Below, one piece after another: positions 1-7,888 of a DNA stretch of 8,832 nt. The translations under genes were made by a program, and so were the position numbers. Positions within the stretch are counted from its first letter, which is position 1. Every line of letters starts with the position of its first letter. The notes under the pieces were generated by a model that saw only the letters and a list, made by a program, of their open reading frames with translations, had not been told where the DNA came from and ran no database searches. This DNA is from Flavobacterium psychrophilum. Lineage in GTDB: Bacteria > Bacteroidota > Bacteroidia > Flavobacteriales > Flavobacteriaceae. Location: contig CAMCTL010000149.1 in the NCBI GenBank assembly GCA_945878515.1, positions 1-8,832 on the forward strand, given 5' to 3'.

Positions 1-12
1 AGTTGAACAGGA

Positions 13-693
13 TTATTTGTTGACCAATTTCAGCGCTTTTTCAAATTGTTCTTCCTTAGAAATATTTGAATTATCAAATTCGATTGCATCAACTGCTTTA
101 ATTAATGGAGAATCTTCGCGATGGGTGTCTATGTAATCTCGCTCTTGCACATTTTTTAAAACCTCGTCAAAAGTCACATTATCTCCTTTTTTTTGCAATT
201 CTTCAAATCTCCTTTCGGCACGAGTTAAAGGACTTGCAGTCATAAATATCTTTAAATCGGCATCTGGAAAAACTACGGTTCCAATGTCTCGTCCGTCCAT
301 TACAATACCTTTGTTCTTGCCCATTTCCTGCTGTTGTTCCACAAGTTTGGAACGCACTTCGGAAATTTCTGCAACAAGACTAACATAGTTTGAAACTTCG
401 ATCGTTCGAATTTCTCTTTCCACATTTTTACCATTCAAATACATTTCGGCAAAACCCAAATCAGTATTGAATTTGAAAACCAATTTTATTTCAGGCAAAT
501 GCTGAATCAATGAAACTTTATCAAAATAATCTTTTTTGATAAACTCATTTTGCATAGCAAAAAAAGCTACCGCCCGATACATTGCACCAGTATCAACATA
601 AACATAACCAAAATGATTGGCTAATTCCCTGGCCAAAGTACTTTTTCCGGTGGATGAAAATCCGTCTATCGCTATTATGATTTTTTTGTTCAA
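13..693 (-). CDS. cmk: Cytidylate kinase (CMP/dCMP kinase)
   Basis: This cytoplasmic nucleoside monophosphate kinase transfers a phosphate from ATP to CMP or dCMP, feeding CTP/dCTP synthesis and recycling CMP from RNA and lipid turnover. The 226-residue product has the usual bacterial Cmk length. Visible motifs are the P-loop GFSSTGKS (11-18), the CMP-site segment DTGAMYR (34-40), DGRDIGTVVFPDAD (133-146, with R135 and D136) and the lid/C-terminal RD..D..R..SPL block (R185, D189, R192). These match the E. coli CMP-binding arginines and aspartates at a constant offset of four. The start is TTG at 691-693. The frame is open back to a TGA at 718-720 but contains no ATG or GTG, and TTG places the P-loop at its normal distance from the N-terminus. 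The gene starts 7 bp after the porQ stop with no ribosome-binding motif of its own, so translational coupling to porQ is likely. The product is very sure; the exact start is less so. Confidence 0.97.
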   Translation of the reverse strand: MNKKIIIAIDGFSSTGKSTLARELANHFGYVYVDTGAMYRAVAFFAMQNEFIKKDYFDKVSLIQHLPEIKLVFKFNTDLGFAEMYLNGKNVEREIRTIEVSNYVSLVAEISEVRSKLVEQQQEMGKNKGIVMDGRDIGTVVFPDADLKIFMTASPLTRAERRFEELQKKGDNVTFDEVLKNVQERDYIDTHREDSPLIKAVDAIEFDNSNISKEEQFEKALKLVNK

Positions 694-700
694 AATAATA

Positions 701-1720
701 TTATTGAAGATTAATAGTCAAGCCAAATAAACTCGTGTTTCCAGCCAATGTGTATCTGGAATAAGAGTAATTCAACTTCATTTTGTTAAATTTCATTCCA
801 AAACCAACCGATATTCCAGAAAAATTTCGAATCTCTTCTACTTTCAATTCTTCGGCACGTCTGAAATTATATCCTAACCGTAAATTTACCGCTCTTTTTG
901 GAAAAAGTTCAACTCCAAATACAGTATGTCTTATTGCGTTTCCTAAAAATGACACTTTTTTTTCAGTTGTGGTGCCATCTATCGAGGTTTGAGCTTGATT
1001 GGGATTGCTGAAAGAAACATTCCACTGTTGTAAATTATCCAATGTTAAATGCCAACGAATGGGTACATTTTCTAATTCTTGCGAAACACCAAGCATAATA
1101 TCCAAAGGTAATTTTTCTTTTAAACCACTATAAGTAGTGAATTGTGTGCCCAGATTTCTTACCACAAAAGCACAATTGACATCATTGGCTTCGTCAATAT
1201 AAATAGCTCCAAAATCTAATGCTCCGCCAAAAGAATTGTAGGTTTCTAATGCCGAAGTAATCAATTTTCCATTCGCTCCTAAAAATAAATTGGAATTGGG
1301 AACATTATAAGCATAACCAAAAGAAAGTGCTACTTCATTTCCTGTAAACTCTGATGTAGCCTGACCGTTTTCGTCATAACCATCAAATTGACCATAATTA
1401 ACATAATTTACACCTACTTGAAACGTTTGCAAATGGCGGTCGTAAGTATAAGCATAAGATGCTGATCCAAAGGTAACTTCCCCAAAATAATTTCCATAAT
1501 TCAGTGCCAAATGATTGTCCATTTCAGCGTTTATTGTGGCGGGATTAAAATGTGCTTGATTGACATCTTCATCATATATGGTAATTGTTTTTCCACCCAA
1601 TGCGGCTTGTCTTGGCGATGTGACCAAATTCAAAAACTGATAAGTGTGCCTTCCTCCTATTTGTCCATAAGTCAAGGTACAAAGGGAAATAAACAGGAAA
1701 GACATCAGTTTATTTAACAT
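701..1720 (-). CDS. porQ: Type IX secretion system outer-membrane protein PorQ
   Basis: PorQ is a FadL-like outer-membrane beta-barrel protein of the Bacteroidota type IX secretion system, which exports proteins with a C-terminal sorting domain and anchors some of them on the cell surface. The 339-residue product begins with a signal peptide: a short basic N-terminus (Lys4), a hydrophobic core at about 5-17, and a probable signal peptidase I site after TYG at 19/20. The mature N-terminus carries the family's conserved YQFL.L..S.RQAALGG segment (about 27-43). The rest alternates polar and aromatic residues as expected of beta strands, and the protein ends in a strand (SLFGLTINLQ) typical of outer-membrane barrels. 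The ATG at 1718-1720 directly precedes the signal peptide. cmk follows after 7 bp, a pairing I recall from other Bacteroidota. From family knowledge, PorQ resembles PorV; I cannot assign a specific cargo. Confidence 0.9.
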   Translation of the reverse strand: MLNKLMSFLFISLCTLTYGQIGGRHTYQFLNLVTSPRQAALGGKTITIYDEDVNQAHFNPATINAEMDNHLALNYGNYFGEVTFGSASYAYTYDRHLQTFQVGVNYVNYGQFDGYDENGQATSEFTGNEVALSFGYAYNVPNSNLFLGANGKLITSALETYNSFGGALDFGAIYIDEANDVNCAFVVRNLGTQFTTYSGLKEKLPLDIMLGVSQELENVPIRWHLTLDNLQQWNVSFSNPNQAQTSIDGTTTEKKVSFLGNAIRHTVFGVELFPKRAVNLRLGYNFRRAEELKVEEIRNFSGISVGFGMKFNKMKLNYSYSRYTLAGNTSLFGLTINLQ

Positions 1721-1755
1721 ATTTATGAGTTTAATTTGTAAAGTAAACGTAATTG

Positions 1756-1763
1756 CGAAGATA
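1756..1763 (-). promoter_or_regulatory. Possible -7 promoter element for porQ-cmk
   Basis: On the minus strand this reads TATCTTCG, one mismatch from the Bacteroidota -7 consensus TAnnTTTG. It would start transcription roughly 30 nt before the porQ ATG. No TTG lies at the expected -33 distance, so the match is weak. It is still the best candidate in the 159-bp gap between the lon terminator and porQ, and some promoter is expected there because the terminator should stop lon read-through. Confidence 0.3.
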
Positions 1764-1820
1764 AAATTATAATGTTGAAATTTCTGTTTATTAATGAATT
1801 TTCCAAACGACCTTTAATCA

Positions 1821-1857
1821 AAACAAAAATTCCACTCTGAAGAACCAGAATGGAATT
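1821..1857 (-). terminator. Intrinsic terminator of lon
   Basis: Read on the minus strand, AATTCCATTCTG (1857-1846) can pair with CAGAGTGGAATT (1839-1828) around a 6-nt loop, giving a 12-bp stem followed directly by a U-rich run (UUUGUUU, 1827-1821). The only non-Watson-Crick pair is U1850:G1835, a wobble in minus-strand RNA but an A:C mismatch in plus-strand RNA. The hairpin is therefore built for transcripts in the lon direction. It begins 22 nt after the lon stop codon. Confidence 0.85.
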
Positions 1858-1879
1858 ATATGCAATAAAAAGCGCTTAT

Positions 1880-4330
1880 CTATAAAGCTTTAGCATTTTT
1901 CACATTTTGATTGGTAATTGCAATTTCCAACACTTCGCTCATTTCCTTCACATAATGAAAAGTCAATCCTTCAATATATTTTGGTTTTATTTCGTCGATA
2001 TCGCTTTTGTTTTCGTTACACAAAATAATTTCTTTAATATTGGCTCTTTTGGCAGCCAATATCTTTTCTTTTATTCCGCCCACAGGTAAAACTTTGCCTC
2101 TCAAAGTAATTTCACCAGTCATTGCCAATCCTTTTTTAATCTTTTTCTGCGAAAGCACAGAAACCAAAGAAGTCAACATCGCAATTCCAGCACTTGGCCC
2201 ATCTTTTGGTGTAGCACCTTCAGGAACGTGTAGATGGATGTTGTATTTGGTCAACATTTCAGGTTTTAAACCCAATAATTCCGCATTGGCTTTTATATAT
2301 TCTAACGCTATTGTTGCCGATTCTTTCATCACATTTCCTAAATTTCCGGTAATGGTCATCGTTCCTTTTCCAGGAGAAATTAAAGATTCAATAAAAAGAA
2401 TATCACCACCAACACTCGTCCAAGCAAGACCTGTAACCACTCCAGCAACATCATTGTTTTCGTATTTGTCTCTTTCTAGTCGTGGAATTCCAAGTACTTG
2501 AACAATATCTTCGTTGGTCACTTTTTTGTTATATTCTTCTTCCATTGCAATGGACTTCGCAGCATTTCGAATGACTTGTGCAATTTTGGCTTCCAATCCT
2601 CGAACGCCAGATTCACGGGTATAACCTTCGACAATTTTCTCTAATTGTTTTGGTCCAATAGATAAATCTTTGGTGGTTAAACCATGCTCTTTCAATTGTC
2701 TTGGAAACAAATGCTGACGCGCAATTTCAATTTTTTCTTCAATAGTGTAGCCCGACATTTTAATAATTTCCATTCGGTCTCTCAACGCCGGTTGAATTTC
2801 CGCCATATTATTGGACGTTGCAATAAACATTATTTTAGACAAATCGTAACCCATTTCTACGAAATTATCATAAAAAGAATTGTTTTGTTCAGGGTCTAAA
2901 ACCTCTAATAATGCCGATGATGGATCGCCTTGATGGCTGTTGGATAATTTATCTATTTCATCTAAAACAAAAACTGGGTTCGAGGTTTGTGCCTTCTTCA
3001 AACTTTGAATAATTCTTCCCGGCATCGCGCCAATATAAGTTTTTCTATGACCCCGAATTTCAGCTTCGTCACGTAAACCACCTAAAGATATTCTAACATA
3101 TTCTCTCCCTAAAGCTTCGGCAACCGATTTTCCAATAGAGGTTTTTCCAACGCCTGGAGGGCCTGTCAAACAAATTATTGGCGATTTCATATCATTTCGC
3201 AATTTCAAAACTGCCAAGTGTTCAATCATTCGCTTTTTGACCTCTTCTAAACCAAAATGATCCTTATCTAAGATTTTTTGAGCGCGTTTCAAATCAAAAT
3301 TATCTTTAGAGTATTCTCCCCAAGGCAAATCTAAAAACAACTCCAAATAATTTCTTTGCATACCAAAATCTGGCGCTTGTGGATTCATTCTGCGCATTTT
3401 GGACAATTCTTTTTCGAAATGTTTTTGCGTTTTTTCGTCCCATTTTTTGGTTTTTGCTTTGACACTCATTTCGTCCATTTCCTCTTCTTGCGAAACGCCA
3501 CCCAATTCTTCTTGAATGGTTTTCATTTGTTGGTGCAGGAAATATTCGCGTTGCTGTTGGTCTAAATCAAAACGGACTTTAGATTGAATATTATTCTTCA
3601 ATTCGAGTTTTTGCAACTCGGTATTCATATAACGCAATGTTTCCAATGCTCTTTCTTTCAGAGAATTAATCGACAAAAGCGTTTGCTTTTCTTCGACAGA
3701 CAAACTCATATTGGAAGTCACAAAATTGATTAAAAACGATTGGCTTTCAATGTTTTTAATAGCAAATGTGGCCTCGCTTGGAATATTAGGATTTTCAGTA
3801 ATGATTTGGATTGCTAATTCTCGCACTGAATCAAGAATGGCTAAAAACTCGGTATCTTTTTTAGTCGGTCTTTTTTCTGCTACATCTTTAATCGTAGCGG
3901 TAAAATATGGCATTTCTGCAACAACAGATTCTATTTCGAAGCGCTTTTTACCTTGCAGTATTACCGTAACATTACCATCGGGCATTTTCAAAACACGCAA
4001 AATACGAGCTACAGTTCCTATGTGGTGGATGTCTGTTTTGGCAGGATCTTGAATTTCCTCGTTCTTTTGTGCAACCACTCCAATGATTTTTCCAGCTGCG
4101 TAAGCATCATTGATTAAATTTATAGATTTATCTCGTCCAGCAGTAATTGGAATTACAACTCCTGGGAATAAAACCATATTTCTAAGCGGTAAAATAGACA
4201 AAGTATCCGGTAAATCTTCGTTGTTCATTTCCTCTTCGTCCTCTGGAGTAAGAAGGGGAATTAATTCGGTTTCGGAATCAAATTCTTGTAGTGACAGATT
4301 GTCTAGTGTGTGTATTTTATGTTTTGACAT
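1880..4330 (-). CDS. lon: ATP-dependent endopeptidase La (Lon protease)
   Basis: Lon is a cytoplasmic homohexameric AAA+ protease that unfolds and degrades misfolded and short-lived regulatory proteins. The 816-residue product is full length for a bacterial LonA. An acidic leader (about residues 18-40) precedes the N-terminal substrate-binding domain, which starts near LPLRNMVLFPGVVIP (47-61) and runs to about 245. A helical linker follows to about 340. The AAA+ module has Walker A GPPGVGKT (390-397) and Walker B VFVLDEIDK (453-461). The C-terminal peptidase domain has the Ser-Lys dyad: S713 in KDGPSAGIAM and K756 in GGIKEKILAAKR. Their 43-residue spacing equals that of E. coli S679 and K722. 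The ATG at 4328-4330 gives an N-terminus typical of flavobacterial Lon. The gene has its own 190-bp upstream gap with two good promoter candidates and its own terminator, so it is probably monocistronic. Confidence 0.98.
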   Translation of the reverse strand: MSKHKIHTLDNLSLQEFDSETELIPLLTPEDEEEMNNEDLPDTLSILPLRNMVLFPGVVIPITAGRDKSINLINDAYAAGKIIGVVAQKNEEIQDPAKTDIHHIGTVARILRVLKMPDGNVTVILQGKKRFEIESVVAEMPYFTATIKDVAEKRPTKKDTEFLAILDSVRELAIQIITENPNIPSEATFAIKNIESQSFLINFVTSNMSLSVEEKQTLLSINSLKERALETLRYMNTELQKLELKNNIQSKVRFDLDQQQREYFLHQQMKTIQEELGGVSQEEEMDEMSVKAKTKKWDEKTQKHFEKELSKMRRMNPQAPDFGMQRNYLELFLDLPWGEYSKDNFDLKRAQKILDKDHFGLEEVKKRMIEHLAVLKLRNDMKSPIICLTGPPGVGKTSIGKSVAEALGREYVRISLGGLRDEAEIRGHRKTYIGAMPGRIIQSLKKAQTSNPVFVLDEIDKLSNSHQGDPSSALLEVLDPEQNNSFYDNFVEMGYDLSKIMFIATSNNMAEIQPALRDRMEIIKMSGYTIEEKIEIARQHLFPRQLKEHGLTTKDLSIGPKQLEKIVEGYTRESGVRGLEAKIAQVIRNAAKSIAMEEEYNKKVTNEDIVQVLGIPRLERDKYENNDVAGVVTGLAWTSVGGDILFIESLISPGKGTMTITGNLGNVMKESATIALEYIKANAELLGLKPEMLTKYNIHLHVPEGATPKDGPSAGIAMLTSLVSVLSQKKIKKGLAMTGEITLRGKVLPVGGIKEKILAAKRANIKEIILCNENKSDIDEIKPKYIEGLTFHYVKEMSEVLEIAITNQNVKNAKAL

Positions 4331-4375
4331 ATTATTATTTAAGTCTTTTTGTCATTAAATGGTTCATTCGGACTG

Positions 4376-4407
4376 CAAATCTAAAGCAACTTTACATTTA
4401 ATTTCAA
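4376..4407 (-). promoter_or_regulatory. Proximal lon promoter candidate (P1)
   Basis: The minus strand carries TTG (4407-4405), a 21-nt spacer and TAGATTTG (4383-4376), a full match to the Bacteroidota primary-sigma pattern TTG-N17-23-TAnnTTTG. Transcription would begin near 4370, giving a leader of about 40 nt before the lon ATG. Confidence 0.7.
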
Positions 4408-4465
4408 TTAAATAGTTTTAAAACGCTCAGATATTACAAAACACTAAAAAAGACAATCATTATGC

Positions 4466-4496
4466 CAAATTTATCATGAAACTAATTTCGACCAAA
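4466..4496 (-). promoter_or_regulatory. Distal lon promoter candidate (P2)
   Basis: The minus strand carries TTTG (4496-4493) and TAAATTTG (4473-4466), so TTG is 19 nt from the -7 box. This is a second complete match to the Bacteroidota promoter pattern, 90 bp upstream of the proximal one. It would give a lon leader of roughly 130 nt. The DNA is AT-rich, so a chance match is possible. Confidence 0.5.
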
Positions 4497-4499
4497 TTG

Positions 4500-4517
4500 A
4501 AAAAATGGTGATTTTTT
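4500..4517 (-). terminator. Weak AT-only hairpin after the UMF1 permease gene
   Basis: Three bases past the permease stop codon, minus-strand AAAAAAT (4517-4511) and ATTTTTT (4506-4500) can form a 7-bp stem closed by the loop CACC. The 3' arm itself supplies the U-run. A stem of A:U pairs only is a poor intrinsic terminator. It is listed because it lies exactly between the permease stop and the distal lon promoter, where an end of transcription would be expected. Confidence 0.25.
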
Positions 4518-4520
4518 TAA

Positions 4521-5834
4521 TTATTGATGTTCCGGAGTTTTAATTTTCTTCATAAAACTAAGCACAATATAACCCAATAAAAAGAAAATAGCGAGGATAA
4601 AAATAGAATTCCGCATCGAATTGGTCAAAGCTCCTACAAACCCAAAAATAAAAGTGCCAAGAACAATTGCAATCTTCTCGGTAACATCGAAGAAACTAAA
4701 ATAAGTTGTATGATCCTCAGTATCTGGCAATAATTTAGAATAGGTGGAACGAGACAAAGACTGAATTGCACCCAACACCATTCCGATCAAACCGCCAAGC
4801 GCATAAAATTGAATATCAATATTTGGGTTATCCTTTTCTAATAAATAAGCTGCAAAACAGATGAATCCCCAAATGGCAATGGTTAATTTTAAAGTTTTTA
4901 TGTTTCCTATTTTTCCAGAAATTCTAGAAAAAAGAAAAGCGCCAAAAATAGCTACTATTTGAATTAGTAAAATTGTAATAATTAATTGGCTAGTTTCGAT
5001 ACCTAATTCCACTTTTCCATAAATTCCCGCCAACAAAATAATGGTTTGAACCCCAATACTGTACAGAAAAAAAGCTATTAATAACTGTTTCAAAGAAGTC
5101 AATTTTTTCAAACTAATCAAAACTACTTTTAGCTCATTAATTCCTCTGAAAATAATTTCATTATTTATCTTTTTGTTGTGGCTATTTGAAGGTAAAAAAT
5201 GAAAAGAAACCTGCGCAAATCCCATCCACCAAATTCCAACCATTAAAAATGATATTCTTGCTGGCAATGTTGGATCTGTGATGCCAAACAAATCAGGTTT
5301 CATTACCATAGCTAAATTAAAAGCCAATAGTAAAACCGAACCTGTGTAACCAAACATAAACCCTCGGGCACTTACCTTATCGTGTTGTTCTGGAAAAGCA
5401 ATTTCAGGCAAATAGGAATTATAGAAGACAATACTTCCCCAGAAACCTATGCTTGCGAGAATGGTTGCGAGAATTCCAATCCACAAAGTATCTTGATCTT
5501 TAAAGAAAAATAAACTCATTACTGACAAAGATCCCATGTAGCAAAAAAACTTCATAAAACTCTTTTTGTTTCCTGAATAATCAGCAATACCAGATAAAAT
5601 CGGGGACAAAAACGCCACCATTAAAAATGAAAATGATAATGAATAAGACAATAAAGTGGTGTTTTGAAATGTAGTTCCAAAAAAAGTTACCATTCCGCCA
5701 TTGTCGCTGGTTACAGATTCATAATAGATTGGAAAAACTGCTGTTGCAATAACTAACGAATAAACTGAATTTGCCCAATCATAAAATGCCCAAGCATTGA
5801 TGAGTTTAAGACTTCCTTTTGGTAGATTTTCCAT
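4521..5834 (-). CDS. UMF1-family (Atg22-like) major facilitator permease
   Basis: This is an inner-membrane transporter of the Major Facilitator Superfamily, UMF1 type (relatives of the yeast vacuolar amino acid effluxer Atg22). The 437-residue product opens with the family signature INAWAFYDWANSVYSLVIATAV at 12-33, split here as INAWAFYDWANS then VYSLVIATAV. An MFS motif-A-like loop, GIADYSGNKK, is at 82-91. A segment S.RGFMFGYTGS (155-166) and the second-half sequence GAIQSLSRSTYSKLLP (355-370) are also characteristic. About 12 hydrophobic helices are visible, with a cytoplasmic loop rich in Asn/Lys at about 214-248 separating the two halves. The ATG at 5832-5834 has TAAAA 7 nt upstream. 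The substrate cannot be read from the sequence; amino acid or small-metabolite export is a guess from Atg22. It is probably transcribed on its own from the promoter just upstream. Confidence 0.88.
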   Translation of the reverse strand: MENLPKGSLKLINAWAFYDWANSVYSLVIATAVFPIYYESVTSDNGGMVTFFGTTFQNTTLLSYSLSFSFLMVAFLSPILSGIADYSGNKKSFMKFFCYMGSLSVMSLFFFKDQDTLWIGILATILASIGFWGSIVFYNSYLPEIAFPEQHDKVSARGFMFGYTGSVLLLAFNLAMVMKPDLFGITDPTLPARISFLMVGIWWMGFAQVSFHFLPSNSHNKKINNEIIFRGINELKVVLISLKKLTSLKQLLIAFFLYSIGVQTIILLAGIYGKVELGIETSQLIITILLIQIVAIFGAFLFSRISGKIGNIKTLKLTIAIWGFICFAAYLLEKDNPNIDIQFYALGGLIGMVLGAIQSLSRSTYSKLLPDTEDHTTYFSFFDVTEKIAIVLGTFIFGFVGALTNSMRNSIFILAIFFLLGYIVLSFMKKIKTPEHQ

Positions 5835-5852
5835 TTGTTGTTTTTATTTTTT

Positions 5853-5880
5853 CAAATGTAATCAAAAAACCTAATAACAA
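5853..5880 (-). promoter_or_regulatory. Promoter of the UMF1 permease gene
   Basis: The minus strand carries TTG (5880-5878), a 17-nt spacer and TACATTTG (5860-5853), a complete match to the Bacteroidota promoter consensus. The start site would fall near 5847, leaving a leader of only about 13 nt, just enough to include the TAAAA motif (5846-5842) seen before many flavobacterial starts. Confidence 0.65.
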
Positions 5881-5956
5881 GAAGTAGATTAAAATGGAAT
5901 AGATTAAGAAATTGATAATAATTTTGGGAAATAAATGGCTTCTTAGAAATAAAAAA

Positions 5957-7888
5957 TTACAGCGTTTTTACATTCAATTTACTGTTTTTTCGACTAAAGC
6001 CAAAGTAAATTATTAGACCGACAATCAACCAAATACTGAAATAAATCCAATTCCAAACGCTCAATTCTGCCATCATATATAAACAACAAATTAGACCTAA
6101 TAAAGGAATAAGTGACAGATTATCTTTATAAGACCAAATGGCTAAACCTACTAATACAATCAAGAAAATCCACATCGGGATTTTGTGTTTAAAAAGGTCA
6201 AAACCACTTTCGTATTTATGAGAATCTTCGATGGGCAATCCTTTGATTACATCAGCATATTGAACTTGATCTTCTTCAAATTGGCTTAAAATCAATTCTA
6301 AATCTGGAGTTTCGTTAGTTTTAATTTTGGGTCCCAATCCTACCAAATAATCGGTAACTTTTGTGTAATGTTCTTTATCTAAAGAAGTGATGATGTCGGA
6401 TGCGCTTCTGATTTGCGCTTCATTGGTCAAAAAATCCATGGTTGTTTTTTTGTTGTAACCAAAAGAAAAAACAAGCCCCATGATAATTAAAGCAGGTAAA
6501 ATAAACTTAGCGTTTACGTAAGGTGTTTTAAATTTTCCACGGGGAATATCTGTTTTATTTTGCATGACCAAAACGCCTGCACAAACCAAAACAAAGGCAA
6601 ACAAAGTCCCAATACTGCACAAATCCGTAACCATTGTTAAATTCAAAAATAAAGCAGGAATACCTACCACAAAACCAGTTACTATTGTAGCATAAGATGG
6701 AGTTTTGAATTTCGGGTGCACAGTAGAAAAACGTTTTGGTAACAAACCATCACGGCTCATACTCATCCAAATTCGAGGTTGCCCCATTTGGAAAACCAAT
6801 AAAACACTCGCCATTGCAATAACGGCGCTAACTGCAATAATTCCCGACATCCATTTCAAATCTAATTTATCGAATACAAAAGCAAGTGGATCACCAACAT
6901 TCAATTCGCTATAACTCACCATTCCAGTTAAAACCAAAGCTATAGCAATGTACAAAATAGTACAAATAATAATGGCCCACATCATTCCTAATGGCAAATC
7001 TCTTTGCGGATTTTTACATTCTTCGGCTGTGGTAGAAATGGCGTCGAAACCAATATAAGCAAAGAAAACCGCCGAAACTCCCTTTAGAACGCCACCAACT
7101 CCATTAGGTGCAAAGGGATTCCAATTTGCAGTGTCGACATAAAAAACACCAACAGCAATTACTAACAGAACAATACATACTTTAATAATAACCATCAAAT
7201 TACTGGCGTTTCTAGATTCTTTCATGCCACGATAAACCAAAGCCGTTATCAAAATAATAATGAGTAATGCTGGTAAATCGGTAACAAAATGAAAAGAACC
7301 CAACACGGGCGAAGTCGTCCACGCGGTGTAAGCCGATTGCAATCCAGCATCTAAATTTTCAAAAGATTTTCCGCCTTGCATCAATGCAGTAGCGTCTGCA
7401 AAGCCGCTCGAAGCCGTTAAATAATCCATCTGTACCCATTGTGGCAAATTGATTCCACCACTTTCGAGTAAACCTGTAAAATAATCGCTCCAGGAAATGG
7501 CGACCGTGATATTGCCAACAGCGTATTCCATAATCAAAGCCCAACCAATAATCCAAGCTATAATTTCGCCAAAAGCAACATAAGAATAGGTATAAGCACT
7601 GCCTGAAACCGGAACCATTGAAGCAAATTCAGCATAGGCAAAAGCGGCAAAACTGCAGGCAATAGCAGTAAACAAAAAAAGAAAAATTACGGCTGGTCCA
7701 CCATCTGCACTGGCTTTTCCGATAGTGCTAAAGATTCCTGCTCCAACAATAGCTGCAATACCAAAAGCAGTTAAATCTCGGGCGGTTAGGTGTTTTCCTA
7801 ATGCATTGTGACCATCCGATTCATTTTTTTCCACTTGTTTTAAAATATCTTGAACTGTCTTTTTTCTGAATAAACCTGATACTGCCAT
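5957..7888 (-). CDS. APC-superfamily amino acid permease (CAT-like, 14 TM)
   Basis: This is an inner-membrane secondary transporter of the amino acid-polyamine-organocation superfamily, resembling the cationic amino acid transporter (CAT) group. Substrate-site landmarks are GIAAIVGAGIFSTIG in TM1 (43-57) and FFAYIGFDAISTTAEE then KNPQRDLP at the end of TM6 (275-299). The cytoplasmic loop QPRIWMSMSRDGLLP (370-384) is also typical. I see 14 helices, near 38-57, 66-89, 103-137, 203-219, 229-250, 263-285, 300-322, 346-367, 398-417, 421-443, 460-477, 570-587, 590-608 and 611-629. Positive charges fit both termini inside. At 643 residues it is longer than most bacterial APC permeases because of two long loops (about 138-202 and 478-569), both predicted periplasmic. 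The ATG at 7886-7888 has TAAAA 8 nt upstream. The exact amino acid transported cannot be read from sequence alone. Confidence 0.93.
   Translation of the reverse strand: MAVSGLFRKKTVQDILKQVEKNESDGHNALGKHLTARDLTAFGIAAIVGAGIFSTIGKASADGGPAVIFLFLFTAIACSFAAFAYAEFASMVPVSGSAYTYSYVAFGEIIAWIIGWALIMEYAVGNITVAISWSDYFTGLLESGGINLPQWVQMDYLTASSGFADATALMQGGKSFENLDAGLQSAYTAWTTSPVLGSFHFVTDLPALLIIILITALVYRGMKESRNASNLMVIIKVCIVLLVIAVGVFYVDTANWNPFAPNGVGGVLKGVSAVFFAYIGFDAISTTAEECKNPQRDLPLGMMWAIIICTILYIAIALVLTGMVSYSELNVGDPLAFVFDKLDLKWMSGIIAVSAVIAMASVLLVFQMGQPRIWMSMSRDGLLPKRFSTVHPKFKTPSYATIVTGFVVGIPALFLNLTMVTDLCSIGTLFAFVLVCAGVLVMQNKTDIPRGKFKTPYVNAKFILPALIIMGLVFSFGYNKKTTMDFLTNEAQIRSASDIITSLDKEHYTKVTDYLVGLGPKIKTNETPDLELILSQFEEDQVQYADVIKGLPIEDSHKYESGFDLFKHKIPMWIFLIVLVGLAIWSYKDNLSLIPLLGLICCLYMMAELSVWNWIYFSIWLIVGLIIYFGFSRKNSKLNVKTL

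Noticed and set aside
2007..2501. 164-codon open frame on the plus strand inside lon
   Set aside because: It lies wholly antisense to the peptidase domain of lon, has no recognisable domain, and is the kind of shadow frame expected opposite a long conserved gene.
3711..4052. 113-codon plus-strand frame opposite the lon N-terminal domain
   Set aside because: Antisense shadow of a conserved coding region with no family features or start-site context.
7359..7556. 65-codon minus-strand frame inside the APC permease gene
   Set aside because: It overlaps the permease on the same strand in another frame, and the permease reading is fully supported by helices and motifs.
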